From Pseudomonadota bacterium (lineage in GTDB: Bacteria; Pseudomonadota; Gammaproteobacteria; Burkholderiales; Gallionellaceae): 63,857 bases of DNA. The translations under genes and the position numbers were made by a program. Where the stretch lies: positions 1 through 63,857 of the forward strand of contig JAJXTH010000011.1 in NCBI GenBank assembly GCA_021783995.1, in the 5' to 3' direction. Shown here piece by piece: positions 9,560 through 21,284 of this stretch (the first letter of the stretch is position 1; each line of letters opens with the position of its first letter). Under the pieces are notes generated by a model that was not told the origin of the DNA, searched no databases, and saw only the letters and a program-made list of their open reading frames with translations.

Positions 9560-10687
9560 TTGGGCAATTCTGTAGGCATAGTCAGGGCACAGCGCGCATC
9601 GTTCGATGTACCGCTGATATTCAAGAGCGGCGCGGTGCTGCCGCGCTTTGAACTCGCATACGAGACATATGGCACGTTGAACAGCGACAGATCCAATGCG
9701 ATTCTTATCTGCCATGCGCTCTCGGGGCACCATCATGTCGCGGGCGTATATGCGGACTCGCCGAAGAGCGCTGGCTGGTGGGACAACATGGTGGGGCCCG
9801 GAAAACCCATCGACACGGACAGGTTTTATGTGGTGGGCATGAACAACCTGGGAGGTTGCCATGGCTCCACAGGACCTTCCTCTGTCGATCCGGAGACAGG
9901 CAAGCCCTACGGGTCGGGTTTCCCTGTGATCACGGTGGAGGACTGGGTGGAATCCCAGGCGAGGCTTGCCGATTTTCTGGGTATCGAGTGTTTCGCCGCG
10001 GTGATAGGCGGAAGTCTGGGCGGCATGCAGGCACTGCAGTGGTCTCTGGCTCATCCCGGGCGCGTGCGCCATGTGCTGGCGATCGCGAGCGCGCCGCGCC
10101 TGACTGCACAGAACATCGCCTTCAACGACGTGGCGCGCAACGCGATCCTGACCGATCCGGATTTTCACGGGGGAGACTATTATCAGCACAACGTCGTGCC
10201 GGCCAGGGGGTTGAGGCTTGCGCGCATGCTGGGCCACATCACCTATCTCTCAGACGATGCGATGGCGGACAAGTTCGGGCGCGAATTGAAGAGCGGGCAG
10301 TACAATTACGGCTATGAGGTGGAGTTCCAGATTGAATCCTATCTGCGCTACCAGGGCGACAAGTTCGCGGGACTTTTCGATGCAAACACCTATCTTCTGA
10401 TGACCAAGGCGCTCGATTATTTCGATCCCGCCAACGGCGGGGATCTGAACCAGGCTTTTGCAAAGGCGCGCGCAGATTTTCTGGTGATCTCGTTCACCAC
10501 CGACTGGCGCTTCTCGCCGCAGCGCTCGCGCGAGATCGTCAGGCCCTTGCTGCACAACGGGCGGCGCGTGAGCTATGCGGAGATCGCATCCGCGCACGGG
10601 CACGACTCCTTTCTGATGGAGCACCCGCATTACTTCGATGTGGTGCGCGCCTATCTGAACAATGTCAGCCGCGAGGTGTCACCATGA
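9560..10687 (+). CDS. metX: Homoserine O-acyltransferase MetX
   Basis: A 375-residue alpha/beta-hydrolase that acylates L-homoserine in methionine synthesis. Visible features are the acceptor/oxyanion segment [12 protein letters not shown], the nucleophile elbow GGSLGGMQ with Ser152, a late Asp (TTDWRFSP) and the catalytic His near the C-terminus (HGHDSFL). The start is TTG at 9560, supported by GGAG eight bases upstream. Proteobacterial MetX proteins may use succinyl-CoA rather than acetyl-CoA; the sequence alone does not settle which. It overlaps metW by four bases (ATGA) and is preceded by a SAM-II-like leader with a terminator. Confidence 0.92.
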   Translation: MGNSVGIVRAQRASFDVPLIFKSGAVLPRFELAYETYGTLNSDRSNAILICHALSGHHHVAGVYADSPKSAGWWDNMVGPGKPIDTDRFYVVGMNNLGGCHGSTGPSSVDPETGKPYGSGFPVITVEDWVESQARLADFLGIECFAAVIGGSLGGMQALQWSLAHPGRVRHVLAIASAPRLTAQNIAFNDVARNAILTDPDFHGGDYYQHNVVPARGLRLARMLGHITYLSDDAMADKFGRELKSGQYNYGYEVEFQIESYLRYQGDKFAGLFDANTYLLMTKALDYFDPANGGDLNQAFAKARADFLVISFTTDWRFSPQRSREIVRPLLHNGRRVSYAEIASAHGHDSFLMEHPHYFDVVRAYLNNVSREVSP

Positions 10688-11271
10688 GCGACCGTTCCGA
10701 TTTTGCGGCCATCGCGGCATGGATACCGGAGGGCGCATCCGTGCTCGATCTGGGGTGTGGCGATGGCAGCCTTTTGCGTTATCTGCAGGATGCTTGCGCG
10801 GTGCGCGGCTATGGAGTCGAGATCAGCGATCAGGACATCGTCTCCTGCATCATCAACGGCGTGAGCGTGATCCAGAGCGATCTGGATTCCGGGCTGGCCG
10901 ATTTCGAGGATGGGTCTTTCGACTTCGTGATCCTTTCCCAGACCCTGCAGGCGATACGTCACACGGAGCCATTGATGCAGGAAATGCTGCGCGTGGGGCG
11001 CGAGGGCATCGTGAGCTTCCCCAATTTCGGCTACTGGAAGAATCGCAAGCAGGTGATGCTGGGCAACATGCCCGTGTCTTCCGAGTTGCCCTATCAGTGG
11101 TACAACACGCCCAACGTGCACCTCTGCACTCTGAACGATTTCGAGAATTTCTGCCGCGCCGGCTGCATCAGCATCACAGAACGCAGGGTGATGGCCGGAG
11201 GGCGCGAGGTCACGATGCTGCCGAATCTTCTGGGCAGCACCGCGGTATACCGTTTTCAGCGGGGGATATGA
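10684..11271 (+). CDS. metW: Methionine biosynthesis protein MetW
   Basis: A 195-residue class I SAM-dependent methyltransferase-fold protein with the SAM motif [12 protein letters not shown] (residues about 20-31) and the conserved block [16 protein letters not shown]. MetW is encoded next to metX in many proteobacteria and is thought to activate or complete MetX activity; its chemistry is not defined. It starts inside the metX stop and its own stop overlaps the ampG start, giving a tight three-gene unit. Confidence 0.93.
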   Translation: MSDRSDFAAIAAWIPEGASVLDLGCGDGSLLRYLQDACAVRGYGVEISDQDIVSCIINGVSVIQSDLDSGLADFEDGSFDFVILSQTLQAIRHTEPLMQEMLRVGREGIVSFPNFGYWKNRKQVMLGNMPVSSELPYQWYNTPNVHLCTLNDFENFCRAGCISITERRVMAGGREVTMLPNLLGSTAVYRFQRGI

Positions 11272-12515
11272 GCGTCATCCGGCAGCTCTTCACGCGGCGC
11301 ATGCTCATCTGCGTGTTTACCGGGTTTTCATCCGGCCTGCCGCTTTACCTCCTTTTCAATCTCCTGCCGGCCTGGCTGCGCAGCGAGCACGTGGACCTCA
11401 AGACCATAGGTCTGTTCGCGCTGATCCAGTTTCCCTATACCTGGAAATTCGTCTGGTCGCCGCTGCTCGACCGCTATGCGTTGCCGATGATGGGTAGAAG
11501 ACGCGGCTGGATGGCGATGACCCAAATAGGGCTGCTGTTTTTGATCGCCGCGATGGGCGGTTTCTCGCCTGAAAGCAAACTGTCCGCGATCGCCTGGTGC
11601 GCTGCGCTGCTTGCCGTGCTCTCTGCCACGCAGGACATCGTGCTGGATGCCTATCGGCGCGAGTTGCTTGCCGATTCGGAGCTGGGGCTGGGCAATGCGG
11701 TGCATGTCAATGCCTATCGCGTGGCAGGGCTCGTTCCAGGATCGTTGTCCTTGATCCTGGCCGACTTCTTGCCGTGGCGCGAGGTGTTCGCGATCACCTC
11801 GCTCTTCATGCTGCCAGGCTTGATCATGACGCTGCTGGTCAGTGAGCCTCGCAGGGCGCTGCCGCCCAAAACGCTGCGCGAGGCAGTGGTCGAGCCATTT
11901 CACGAATTCATCGCGCGCAACGGCTGGCATAGCGCGCTTCTGATCCTGGCATTTCTGCTTTTCTACAAGCTGGGAGACAGCATGTGCACGTCTCTTGCCA
12001 CGCCATTCTATCTCGACATGGGTTATTCCAGAATGGACATCGGCCTGATCGCAAAGAACGCCGGGCTGTGGCCTGCCGTGATCGGAGGCATGCTGGGCGG
12101 TCTCTTGATGGTGAGGATAGGCATCAACCGCGCGCTTTGGCTGTTCGGCGCGGTGCAGATAATCGCGATTTTCGGCTTCGCCTGGCTCGCTTCGATCGGC
12201 CATCATTCCGATATCGACATGACCGCGCGCATGCAGCTGGGGTTGGTGATCGGACTCGAGGCGCTGGGCGTGGGCCTGGGCACCGTGGCCTTCGTCGCAT
12301 TCATCGCGCGCACCACGCATCCGGCCTATACCGCGACGCAGTTTGCGCTGTTTACGAGCCTGATGGCGATGCCGCGCACCTTTGCCAATGCCGCATCGGG
12401 ATGGCTGGTGGAATCCATGGGCTGGCGTGGGTTCTTCGTGCTTTGCGCGATCCTTGCCGTGCCGGGCATGCTCCTGCTTTTCAGGGTTGCGCCCTGGCAT
12501 GAGCAGACTGAATGA
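11268..12515 (+). CDS. ampG: AmpG-like muropeptide MFS permease
   Basis: A 415-residue major-facilitator protein of the inner membrane that imports anhydro-muropeptides for cell-wall recycling. The N-terminal segment FTGFSSGLPLYLLFNLLPAW and the TWKFVWSPLLDRY block are hallmarks of AmpG. A second conserved block is ALLAVLSATQDIVLDAYRRE. About 12 membrane spans are expected. The start at 11268 overlaps the metW stop (ATGA). The frame is open upstream through metW, but that part has no family similarity. Other muropeptide-recycling genes are not adjacent. Confidence 0.88.
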   Translation: MSVIRQLFTRRMLICVFTGFSSGLPLYLLFNLLPAWLRSEHVDLKTIGLFALIQFPYTWKFVWSPLLDRYALPMMGRRRGWMAMTQIGLLFLIAAMGGFSPESKLSAIAWCAALLAVLSATQDIVLDAYRRELLADSELGLGNAVHVNAYRVAGLVPGSLSLILADFLPWREVFAITSLFMLPGLIMTLLVSEPRRALPPKTLREAVVEPFHEFIARNGWHSALLILAFLLFYKLGDSMCTSLATPFYLDMGYSRMDIGLIAKNAGLWPAVIGGMLGGLLMVRIGINRALWLFGAVQIIAIFGFAWLASIGHHSDIDMTARMQLGLVIGLEALGVGLGTVAFVAFIARTTHPAYTATQFALFTSLMAMPRTFANAASGWLVESMGWRGFFVLCAILAVPGMLLLFRVAPWHEQTE

Positions 12516-12553
12516 GCCGTTGGAAGGCAATGCATGACCAAGCCGTTATGGGG

Positions 12554-12559
12554 TAGAAT
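12554..12559 (+). promoter_or_regulatory. Possible -10 box for thiD
   Basis: TAGAAT occurs 33 bases before the thiD ATG in the only gap of the metX-engB run. No good -35 is seen at the right spacing, so this is weak. Confidence 0.25.
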
Positions 12560-12591
12560 GACCGACCCGATGTGCACAATCACCGAATATC

Positions 12592-13425
12592 ATGTCCGAA
12601 TCGCTCCCGTTAGTAATGAGTTTCGCGGCCACCGACCCCTCGGGTGGCGCAGGTTTGCAGGCGGACATGCTTGCGATCGCCAGCATGGGCTGCCATCCTC
12701 TGTCGGTCGTGACGGCGATCACGGTGCAGGATACCAGCGGCGTGGAGGATGTCTTGCCTATCGATTCCGAATGGGTCGTGGACCAGGCGCGCGCGATGCT
12801 TGAGGATGTTCCGGTCACGGCTTTCAAGATAGGCCTTTTGGGCAGCGTGGAGAACATCGTCGCGATTGCCGAAGTGCTTGCCGATTATCCCGACATCCCG
12901 TTCGTGCTCGACACGGTGCTGGCTTCGGGGCGGGGCGACGAACTGGCGGACGAGGACATGCTGGATGCGATGTGCGAACTTCTGATACCCCAGGCAACCA
13001 TCGTCACGCCAAACAGCCTGGAGGCGCGTCGCCTGGCGCTCGACGAAGAAGATGAGGAGGATGACCCCAGCCTCGACGAATGCGCCAAGCGCATACTCGC
13101 GATGGGCTGCGAATATGTGCTGATCACGGGCACGCATGAACAGACCAACAAGGTGGTCAATACCCTCTACAGTGAGCAGGGCGTGGTGCGCAGCGACAGC
13201 TGGGACAGGCTGCCCGGCATCTATCACGGTTCGGGTTGCACGCTGGCATCGGCCATCGCAGCCCTGCTTGCGCAGGGCGTTGACGTCGCGGATGCGGTCA
13301 AGGAAGCGCAGGAATACACATGGCAGACACTGAATGCGGGTTTCAGGCCGGGTATGGGCCAGATGATCCCGGACCGCCTTTTCTGGGCGCGGGGCGGCGA
13401 GGATGAAGAAAAGCAGCTCAACTAG
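12592..13425 (+). CDS. thiD: Hydroxymethylpyrimidine/phosphomethylpyrimidine kinase ThiD
   Basis: A 277-residue ribokinase-fold enzyme that phosphorylates HMP and HMP-P for thiamine synthesis. The substrate loop is AATDPSGGAGLQADMLAI (residues about 12-29) and the anion-hole/catalytic motif is GSGCTLASAIA near residue 218. An acidic insert DEEDEEDD around 150 is unusual but in a loop. Its TAG ends at 13425, directly followed by the thiE ATG. No TPP riboswitch is visible upstream. Confidence 0.93.
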   Translation: MSESLPLVMSFAATDPSGGAGLQADMLAIASMGCHPLSVVTAITVQDTSGVEDVLPIDSEWVVDQARAMLEDVPVTAFKIGLLGSVENIVAIAEVLADYPDIPFVLDTVLASGRGDELADEDMLDAMCELLIPQATIVTPNSLEARRLALDEEDEEDDPSLDECAKRILAMGCEYVLITGTHEQTNKVVNTLYSEQGVVRSDSWDRLPGIYHGSGCTLASAIAALLAQGVDVADAVKEAQEYTWQTLNAGFRPGMGQMIPDRLFWARGGEDEEKQLN

Positions 13426-14103
13426 ATGCAAAACCGGCTGAGCGCAATCGGATCGCGCGCCCTCGCACAGAAGACCATCAGGGGTCTTTATGCGATCACA
13501 CCGGATGAGCAGGATACGGATAGCCTGCTTGGCCGCGCAAGACTCGCATTGCAGGGCGGCGCGCGGGTGCTGCAATACCGCAACAAACTGGCTTCATCTG
13601 ATCTGCGATTAGAACAGGCGTCCGCATTGCAACGGCTCGCGAGGGAATTTTCGGTGCCTCTGATCATCAACGACGATGCGGTTCTTGTGTTGGAGGTGGA
13701 TGCCGCCGGAGTGCACTTGGGCCGTGCGGATGGCAGTGTGGCGGTAGCGCGGAAGCTCCTGGGTGCGGACAGGATGATAGGGGTGTCTTGCTATAATCGG
13801 ATCAGCCTGGCGCTCGAAGCGAAGGAAGAGGGGGCGGACTATGTCGCCTTCGGCGCGTTTTTCGAGTCGAGAATAAAGCCTGACGCTCCGGTTGCAACCA
13901 TTGAACTGCTGCATGAGGCGAGGGGGAAGCTTGGTCTTCCCGTCGTCGCGATAGGCGGAATCACGGCGGACAATGGAAAGCAGCTTGTCAGTGCTGGAGC
14001 GGATGCGCTGGCAGTGATTTCGGCGCTGTTTTCGGCAGAGGATGTATTGCTTGCAGCCAGACGGTTTGCAGATATGAATTTGGACAGGAAAGAAGCGACA
14101 TGA
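13426..14103 (+). CDS. thiE: Thiamine-phosphate synthase ThiE
   Basis: A 225-residue TIM-barrel enzyme that joins HMP-pyrophosphate with thiazole phosphate. The core GLYAITPD, then [19 protein letters not shown] and the phosphate-binding AIGGIT segment are all present. In most ThiE proteins the motif is VQLREK or VQYRDK; here VLQYRNK keeps the pattern. The ATG follows the thiD stop without a gap and its stop overlaps hemL by four bases. Confidence 0.92.
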   Translation: MQNRLSAIGSRALAQKTIRGLYAITPDEQDTDSLLGRARLALQGGARVLQYRNKLASSDLRLEQASALQRLAREFSVPLIINDDAVLVLEVDAAGVHLGRADGSVAVARKLLGADRMIGVSCYNRISLALEAKEEGADYVAFGAFFESRIKPDAPVATIELLHEARGKLGLPVVAIGGITADNGKQLVSAGADALAVISALFSAEDVLLAARRFADMNLDRKEAT

Positions 14104-15383
14104 CTTCACACAATCAGGAACTTTTCGACGCATCGCAACAGCGTATACCGGGAGGCGTGAATTCGCCGGTGCGCGCATTCCGTTCGGTGGGCGGCACGCC
14201 GCTTTTTTTCAAGCGCGGACAGGGCGCATATGTTTGGGATGCGGATGACAGGCGCTATATCGATTACGTGGGATCGTGGGGCCCGATGATCGCGGGGCAT
14301 TGCCACCCCGACGTGGTCAGCGCGGTGCAGGCTGCGGCAGCCAACGGTCTGGGCTTTGGCGCGCCGACCGCGGCAGAGCTCGAGATAGCAGAGCTTCTGT
14401 GCAAACTGCTCCCCAGCCTCGAAATGGTGAGGCTCGTGAGTTCGGGAACGGAAGCCACGATGACCGCGATACGCCTGGCGCGCGGATTTACCGGGCGCTC
14501 GCGCATCATCAAGTTCGAGGGCTGCTATCACGGTCATTCCGATGGGCTTCTGGTCAAGGCGGGCTCGGGTGCATTGACGTTCGGCCAGCCGAGTTCGTCG
14601 GGCGTGCCGTCCGAGATTGCCAGACTCACCACGGTGCTGGACTACAACGATGCCGCGGGGCTGGAACGCGCATTCTCCGAGATGGGAAGCGAGATCGCAG
14701 CGGTGATCGTCGAGCCCGTCGCGGGCAACATGAACCTGATCGCGCCCAGGAAGGAATTTCTGGACGCGATGCGCAACCTGTGCACGAAACACGGCGCGGT
14801 GCTGATCCTGGACGAGGTGATGACCGGGTTTCGCGTGGGACTGCAGGGCGCGCAGGGTTACTATGGCATAAAACCCGATCTCGTGACGCTGGGCAAGGTG
14901 ATGGGCGGAGGTTTGCCTGCAGCCGCCTTCGGCGGAAAAAAGGAAATCATGCAGTGTCTCGCACCCCTTGGACCCGTGTATCAGGCGGGCACCTTGTCAG
15001 GCAATCCGGTTGCGGTTGCGGCAGGCCTTGCCACGCTGAAGCTGGTCCAGGAGCCGGGCTTCTATGAGCGTCTTGCGAAGCTCGCGAAGCAACTGACCGA
15101 AGGGCTGAGCTCGAGCGCAAGAAAGCATGGCATTCCTTTCTGCGCGCAATCGGTGGGCGGCATGTTCGGCCTTTATTTCAGCGATGCGCTGCCTGGGAGC
15201 TACAGCGAGGTGATGGCGTGCGACAAGGAAGCCTTCAACCGCTTCTTTCATGCGATGCTGGATTGTGGCGTCTACCTTGCGCCCTCCGCGTTCGAGGCGG
15301 GTTTCGTGTCCTCGGCGCACACGGAAGCCGACATAGCGGCGACGGTAGCGGCAGCGGACGGAATCTTCGCGTCCTGGAAATGA
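14100..15383 (+). CDS. hemL: Glutamate-1-semialdehyde 2,1-aminomutase
   Basis: A 427-residue PLP enzyme of fold type I that converts glutamate-1-semialdehyde to 5-aminolevulinate (C5 pathway). The N-terminal block [17 protein letters not shown], the Y-H-G-H segment [19 protein letters not shown] and the PLP lysine in [11 protein letters not shown] (Lys266) are clear. hemB lies about 750 bases downstream, so two consecutive steps of tetrapyrrole synthesis are near each other but separated by engB. It overlaps thiE and engB by four bases each. Confidence 0.95.
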   Translation: MTSHNQELFDASQQRIPGGVNSPVRAFRSVGGTPLFFKRGQGAYVWDADDRRYIDYVGSWGPMIAGHCHPDVVSAVQAAAANGLGFGAPTAAELEIAELLCKLLPSLEMVRLVSSGTEATMTAIRLARGFTGRSRIIKFEGCYHGHSDGLLVKAGSGALTFGQPSSSGVPSEIARLTTVLDYNDAAGLERAFSEMGSEIAAVIVEPVAGNMNLIAPRKEFLDAMRNLCTKHGAVLILDEVMTGFRVGLQGAQGYYGIKPDLVTLGKVMGGGLPAAAFGGKKEIMQCLAPLGPVYQAGTLSGNPVAVAAGLATLKLVQEPGFYERLAKLAKQLTEGLSSSARKHGIPFCAQSVGGMFGLYFSDALPGSYSEVMACDKEAFNRFFHAMLDCGVYLAPSAFEAGFVSSAHTEADIAATVAAADGIFASWK

Positions 15384-15976
15384 TGGGATTATTCTCAAAG
15401 GCGGCGTTCTATACCACGGTCAATCACATCAGGGACTTGCCGATGCACGGCGGCCGCGAAGTGGCCTTCGTCGGAAGGTCCAACGCGGGCAAGTCGAGCG
15501 CTATCAATGCGCTGGCAAACCATGTGCGCCTGGCTTACACCAGCAAGACGCCCGGCCGCACCCAGCATCTGAATTATTTTGATCTGGGAGAAAAGCGCTT
15601 CATCGTCGACCTGCCGGGCTACGGTTATGCGAAGGTTCCTCCCGAAGCCAAACGCCATTGGGAAGCGCTGCTGAGCCACTATCTCCAGCAACGCGAGGAA
15701 CTATGCGGGCTGGTGGTGATCATGGACATCAGGCACCCCTTGACGGAACTCGATCAGACCATGCTGGACTGGTTTCAGCCTACCGGCAAGCCCGTGCACA
15801 TACTGCTCACCAAGTCGGACAAGCTGAGCCGCCAGCAGGCAACGCTGACTCTGCTCAAGGTCAGGGAATATCTTGCTGAGAACTATCCGCAGTGCTCGGT
15901 GCAGACCTTTTCCAGCCTGAAGAAACAGGGGCTGGAGGAGGCGGAAGCGGTGATCGCGGGCTGGCTTGACGGTTGA
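15380..15976 (+). CDS. engB: Ribosome biogenesis GTP-binding protein EngB/YihA
   Basis: A 198-residue GTPase of the TrmE-Era-EngA-EngB group, needed for large-subunit assembly. G1 is [10 protein letters not shown]2 lies around [10 protein letters not shown]3 is DLPGYGYA, G4 is TKSD (LLTKSDKLS) and G5 is near [10 protein letters not shown]. The first ATG (15380) overlaps the hemL stop as ATGA; an ATG one codon later is equally possible. It is the last gene of the plus-strand run before the small-RNA locus. Confidence 0.93.
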   Translation: MMGLFSKAAFYTTVNHIRDLPMHGGREVAFVGRSNAGKSSAINALANHVRLAYTSKTPGRTQHLNYFDLGEKRFIVDLPGYGYAKVPPEAKRHWEALLSHYLQQREELCGLVVIMDIRHPLTELDQTMLDWFQPTGKPVHILLTKSDKLSRQQATLTLLKVREYLAENYPQCSVQTFSSLKKQGLEEAEAVIAGWLDG

Positions 15977-15981
15977 CGGGC

Positions 15982-16009
15982 AAAAAAATGCCCCCAACTT
16001 GTGGGGGCA
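15982..16009 (-). terminator. Intrinsic terminator of the putative small RNA
   Basis: An 8-bp perfect stem TGCCCCCA/TGGGGGCA with 5-base loop. The T-run (seven) is only on the minus-strand side, so it ends leftward transcription. It is not oriented as an engB terminator. Confidence 0.8.
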
Positions 16010-16080
16010 GAAATCTTAACCTTGGAGGTTAAGACACGCTCAGGGAGGAGAAACGTGGAATGATTCATCATCACTCAAGC
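15982..16080 (-). ncRNA. Probable small RNA with an anti-Shine-Dalgarno loop
   Basis: Reading the minus strand from about 16080 to 15982 gives three hairpins and a terminator tail in a stretch with no open frame. Hairpin 1 (16036-16054) pairs CGTTT with GAGCG and shows the loop CTCCTCCCT, complementary to a Shine-Dalgarno. Hairpin 2 (16014-16032) is CTTAACCT-CCA-AGGTTAAG. Hairpin 3 (15989-16009) is TGCCCCCA-CAAGT-TGGGGGCA followed by seven Ts. This layout fits a stable small RNA that can bind ribosome sites. The 5' end and promoter are not located; 16080 is an estimate. It lies antisense to the hemB leader. Confidence 0.6.
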
Positions 16081-16102
16081 GATCAGATAAGCGTTTCCTT
16101 AA

Positions 16103-17723
<1,621 letters not shown>

Positions 17724-17724
<1 letters not shown>

Positions 17725-20048
17725 CAGAGCAGCTGGTCTTTGATTGACGTGCCAGAGGGAGGAGGCGCAGGTGCTGGAGCGGGCTGTCCGCCGCCGGGTT
17801 CGTTCTCCTTGTAGAAATATTCCACGCGCGTGCTGCTGTCGTTGCGCCGTCCGTTGTCGTCGATGCGGACTGCGACCATGTTGTCAGGCATGGTGTACTC
17901 GGCCTCGGGAACACCCTTGAGTACATGGCCCATGTAGCTCATCCAGATGGGCAATGCTGCCATTGCCCCGGTTTCGTGGCCGCCTAGCGTGCGTGGCTGA
18001 TCGAAGCCTATCCACGCGATGCCGACCACGGTGGGTTGGAAGCCGCAAAACCAGGCGTCCACCGAGTCGCTGGTGGTCCCCGTCTTGCCCGCCAGATCCT
18101 GGCGGCCGAGCTGCATCGCGTGCGCGCCCGTGCCACGCCTGACCACGTCCTGCATCATGCTGACCATGGTGAATGCATTGCGCACATCGATGACCTGCTC
18201 CGCGTTCTCATTGGCGACGACGGGCTTGGCCTGGCTTAATACATGGCCTTGCGCATCCTCGACGCGTTCTATGAAATAGGGATAGACGCGGAAGCCGCCA
18301 TTGGCAAAAACGGAATAGCCGGCAAGCATCTGCAATGGGGTGACCGAGCCTGAGCCCAGCGCCATGGTCAGGTAGGGCGGGTGCTTGGCAGCATCGAAGC
18401 CGAACTTGGTGATGTAGTCCTGTGCATAGGCCGGCGTGATGGACTGCAGTATGCGTATCGAGACCAGGTTTTTGGAATGAACGAGCGCTTCCCGCATGCG
18501 CATCGGTCCATCATAGGTGCCCTCATAGTTTTTGGGCTCCCAGGGCGCACTGCCTGTCTGTTCTGCACTGAAGAATAACGGGGCATCGTTGATGATGGTG
18601 GCGGGCGTGAATCCCTTCTCGAGCGCGGCTGAATAGATGAAAGGCTTGATGCTGGAGCCGGGCTGTCGCCAGGCTTGCGTGACATGGTTGAACTGGTTCT
18701 GGTTGAAGTCGAATCCGCCCACCAGGGAATATATCGCGCCATTCTTGGGGTTGCTTGAGACGAATGCCGCCTCGACCTGAGGAAGCTGGCTGACCTGCCA
18801 CGCTCCCTGATCTGTTTTCTGGACTCGGATGATGGAGCCTGTCACGATGCGCTGGTTCAGCGCAACCTTGTCGGAAAGCGCTCGCTGCGCGAAGCGCAGG
18901 CCTTCGCCGCTGATCACTATGCGTTCGCCGCCCTTGCAGTATGCCTGGATCTGCGTCGGAGAGGCAGTGAGCACGACGGCCGGGACGAGGTCGTCGTTGT
19001 CCGAGCTGTCCTGCAGCGCATCCTCCATGTATTCCTCGCTTCTGTCCTTCTGCAGGTCGACGAAACCCTCGGGGCCGCGATAACCGTGCCGCCTGTCGTA
19101 TTCGAGCACGCCCTTGCGCACAGCCTGGTAAGCTGCATTCTGATCCTGCTGGCGTATGGTGGTATAAACCTTGATCCCCTGCGTGTATGCGGCATCCTGG
19201 TACTTGTCGTACATCGCCTGACGGACCATTTCGGTCAGATAGTCTGCCTTGACCGGGAATTCCTGATTGACATGCCGGGGCACGATGGGCTGGTTCTGCG
19301 CCTGTTTGTATTGCTCATCCGTGATGAAGTGCAGGTCGTGCATGCGGCGCAGCACATAGAGCTGGCGCAGCTTGGCACGCTTTGGATTGACGATGGGATT
19401 GTAACTCGAAGGCGCCTTGGGAAGCCCGGCGAGCATCGCATCTTCTGCGATGGAGAGCTGGTTTAGCGGCTTGCCGAAATAAATCTGCGACGCAGCGGCG
19501 AAGCCGTAGGAGCGTTCCCCAAGATAGATCTGGTTGATGTAAAGCTGCAGGATTTCATCCTTGGTGAGGTGATGCTCGATCTTGAAGGCAAGCAGCATTT
19601 CATTGAACTTGCGCGTGAAGGTCTTTTCCTTGGACAGGAAGAAGTTTCTGGCCACCTGCATGGTGATGGTGCTCGCGCCCTGCTTGCTGGAGCCGCCCGT
19701 CAGGTCCGAAAGCGCTGCGCGCACAACACCCATGTAATCCACACCACCGTGCTGATAGAAACGGTCATCCTCCGCGGCGAGTATCGCATGCTTCATGTTT
19801 GCGGGCACGTCAGAAATCTTCACCAGCGCCCGGCGCTCCTCGCCGAATTCCCCGAGCAATGTGCCTTCCGCGCTGTAGACACGCAGCGGCATCTTGGGAT
19901 GATAGTCGGTAAGAACCTCAAGCGACGGCAGGGATGGATAGGCCAGCATCACCGCCATGCCGAACAGCAGCACGGGCAGAAGTATCAGCGTGAGCGCGAT
20001 GATGAGGGGGAGTAGCCAGCGGCGTGTAGGCATTGAATAGTTGCTCAA
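17724..20048 (-). CDS. mrcA: Penicillin-binding protein 1A (glycosyltransferase/transpeptidase)
   Basis: A 774-residue bifunctional peptidoglycan synthase anchored by one N-terminal membrane helix (residues 12-36). The GT51 domain has AAEDDRFYQHGGVD with catalytic Glu93, then QGASTITMQVARN and LYINQIYLGERSYGF. An OB-like insert follows (about 300-410). The transpeptidase domain has PGSSIKPF (Ser465), SKN and AGKTGTT. The C-terminus is Pro-rich. It is divergent from pilMNOPQ across 135 bases, the arrangement common in gamma- and betaproteobacteria. A second ATG at 20033 is possible. It overlaps the nucleotidyltransferase-like gene by one base. Confidence 0.95.
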
Positions 20049-20085
20049 AAATAATTAATGATGTTATTGTTCGCAAGACAGGCGG

Positions 20086-20091
20086 ATTATA
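20086..20091 (-). promoter_or_regulatory. Candidate -10 box for mrcA
   Basis: On the minus strand TATAAT lies about 38 bases before the mrcA start in the divergent mrcA/pilM spacer. No strong -35 is found 16-18 bases further up. Confidence 0.4.
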
Positions 20092-20183
20092 CGAGATAAA
20101 TCTACACCTAAAAACGCCTTTACAGCGATGACGGTTGTTGTTAGGATTTCATCCACTTTATACGGAACTATTCCGAACGGCCT

Positions 20184-21284
20184 ATGCCAAAAGTAAATTT
20201 CGATACTTTGCTGGATTTCATCCAGTCCAGGACGCCGCCTCTCATAGGCGTGGATATCAGTTCATCATCGGTCAAGCTGGTTGAATTAAGCCTGTCGCCG
20301 GACAATGCCGGCTATATCGTGGAGCGCTATGCGATAGAGACGCTGCCGAAAGACGCGGTCAGCGACGGCAACATCAACAACCTGGATGCCCTGGCTAACA
20401 CGCTGCAGCAAGCCTGGAAGCACATGGGCACCAAGATCAAGAATATCAGCGTCGCACTCCCTGCTGCGGCGGTCATCACCAAGAAGATCATGCTGCCTGC
20501 GGGCATGCGCGACGAGGACATGGAATTCCAGGTCGAATCCGAGGCAAATCAGTATATACCGTTTGCGCTGGACGAGGTCAACCTAGACTTTCAGGTGCTG
20601 GGCACGGCCCCCAACAGTGTGGACGAGGTGGAGGTTCTGCTGGCCGCCTCGCGCAAGGCTAACGTAGAGGATCGCGTGGCGGCGGCTCAGGCGGCCGGCC
20701 TCAATGTGACCGTGGTGGATGTGGAGCCTTATGCGGCCGAGACCGCATTCACGCAGATACGCGCGCAGTTGCCCGACAACGCGGAAGATAAATGCGTGGC
20801 GCTGGTCGACATAGGTGCTACGGTGATGAATGTCAACGTGCTGAGAAACGGAAAATCGATATATACGCGCGACCAGCAGATAGGTGGAGATCAGCTGACC
20901 CAGCAGATACAGAGTGCCTTCGGCCTGACGGCCGAACAGGCGGAGGCCGCCAAGCGCTCTGGCGGTTTGCCTGACAATTACGAGAGCGATGTGCTCTCGC
21001 CGTTCCGCGAAAATCTGGTGATGGAAATCGCGCGTGCGCTGCAGTTCTTCTTTACCTCTTCGCAATACAATGAAGTCGATTTCATCATCCTGGCTGGCGG
21101 CAGCTCCGTGTTGCCCGGGCTGGACGATGCAGTGGCCTCGCGCACGCAGGTGAGCACCATGGTCGCAAATCCGTTCGCGCTGATGAAGCTGTCCAGCAGG
21201 ATAAGGAGCCGGCAGCTGCAGGTGGATGCGCCTGCGCTGATCGTCGCTTGCGGCCTTGCGATGCGGAGGTTTGACCCATCATGA
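20184..21284 (+). CDS. pilM: Type IV pilus assembly protein PilM
   Basis: A 366-residue actin/FtsA-like cytoplasmic ATPase that binds the N-terminus of PilN at the inner membrane. Conserved parts include LIGVDISSSSVKLVEL (phosphate-1), the LPAAAVITKKIMLPAGM block, VALVDIGATVMNVNVL and ILAGGSSVLPGLDDAVA near the end. It is first in pilMNOPQ, and each junction is an overlap or a 2-base gap, so the complex is made as one unit. Confidence 0.95.
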   Translation: MPKVNFDTLLDFIQSRTPPLIGVDISSSSVKLVELSLSPDNAGYIVERYAIETLPKDAVSDGNINNLDALANTLQQAWKHMGTKIKNISVALPAAAVITKKIMLPAGMRDEDMEFQVESEANQYIPFALDEVNLDFQVLGTAPNSVDEVEVLLAASRKANVEDRVAAAQAAGLNVTVVDVEPYAAETAFTQIRAQLPDNAEDKCVALVDIGATVMNVNVLRNGKSIYTRDQQIGGDQLTQQIQSAFGLTAEQAEAAKRSGGLPDNYESDVLSPFRENLVMEIARALQFFFTSSQYNEVDFIILAGGSSVLPGLDDAVASRTQVSTMVANPFALMKLSSRIRSRQLQVDAPALIVACGLAMRRFDPS

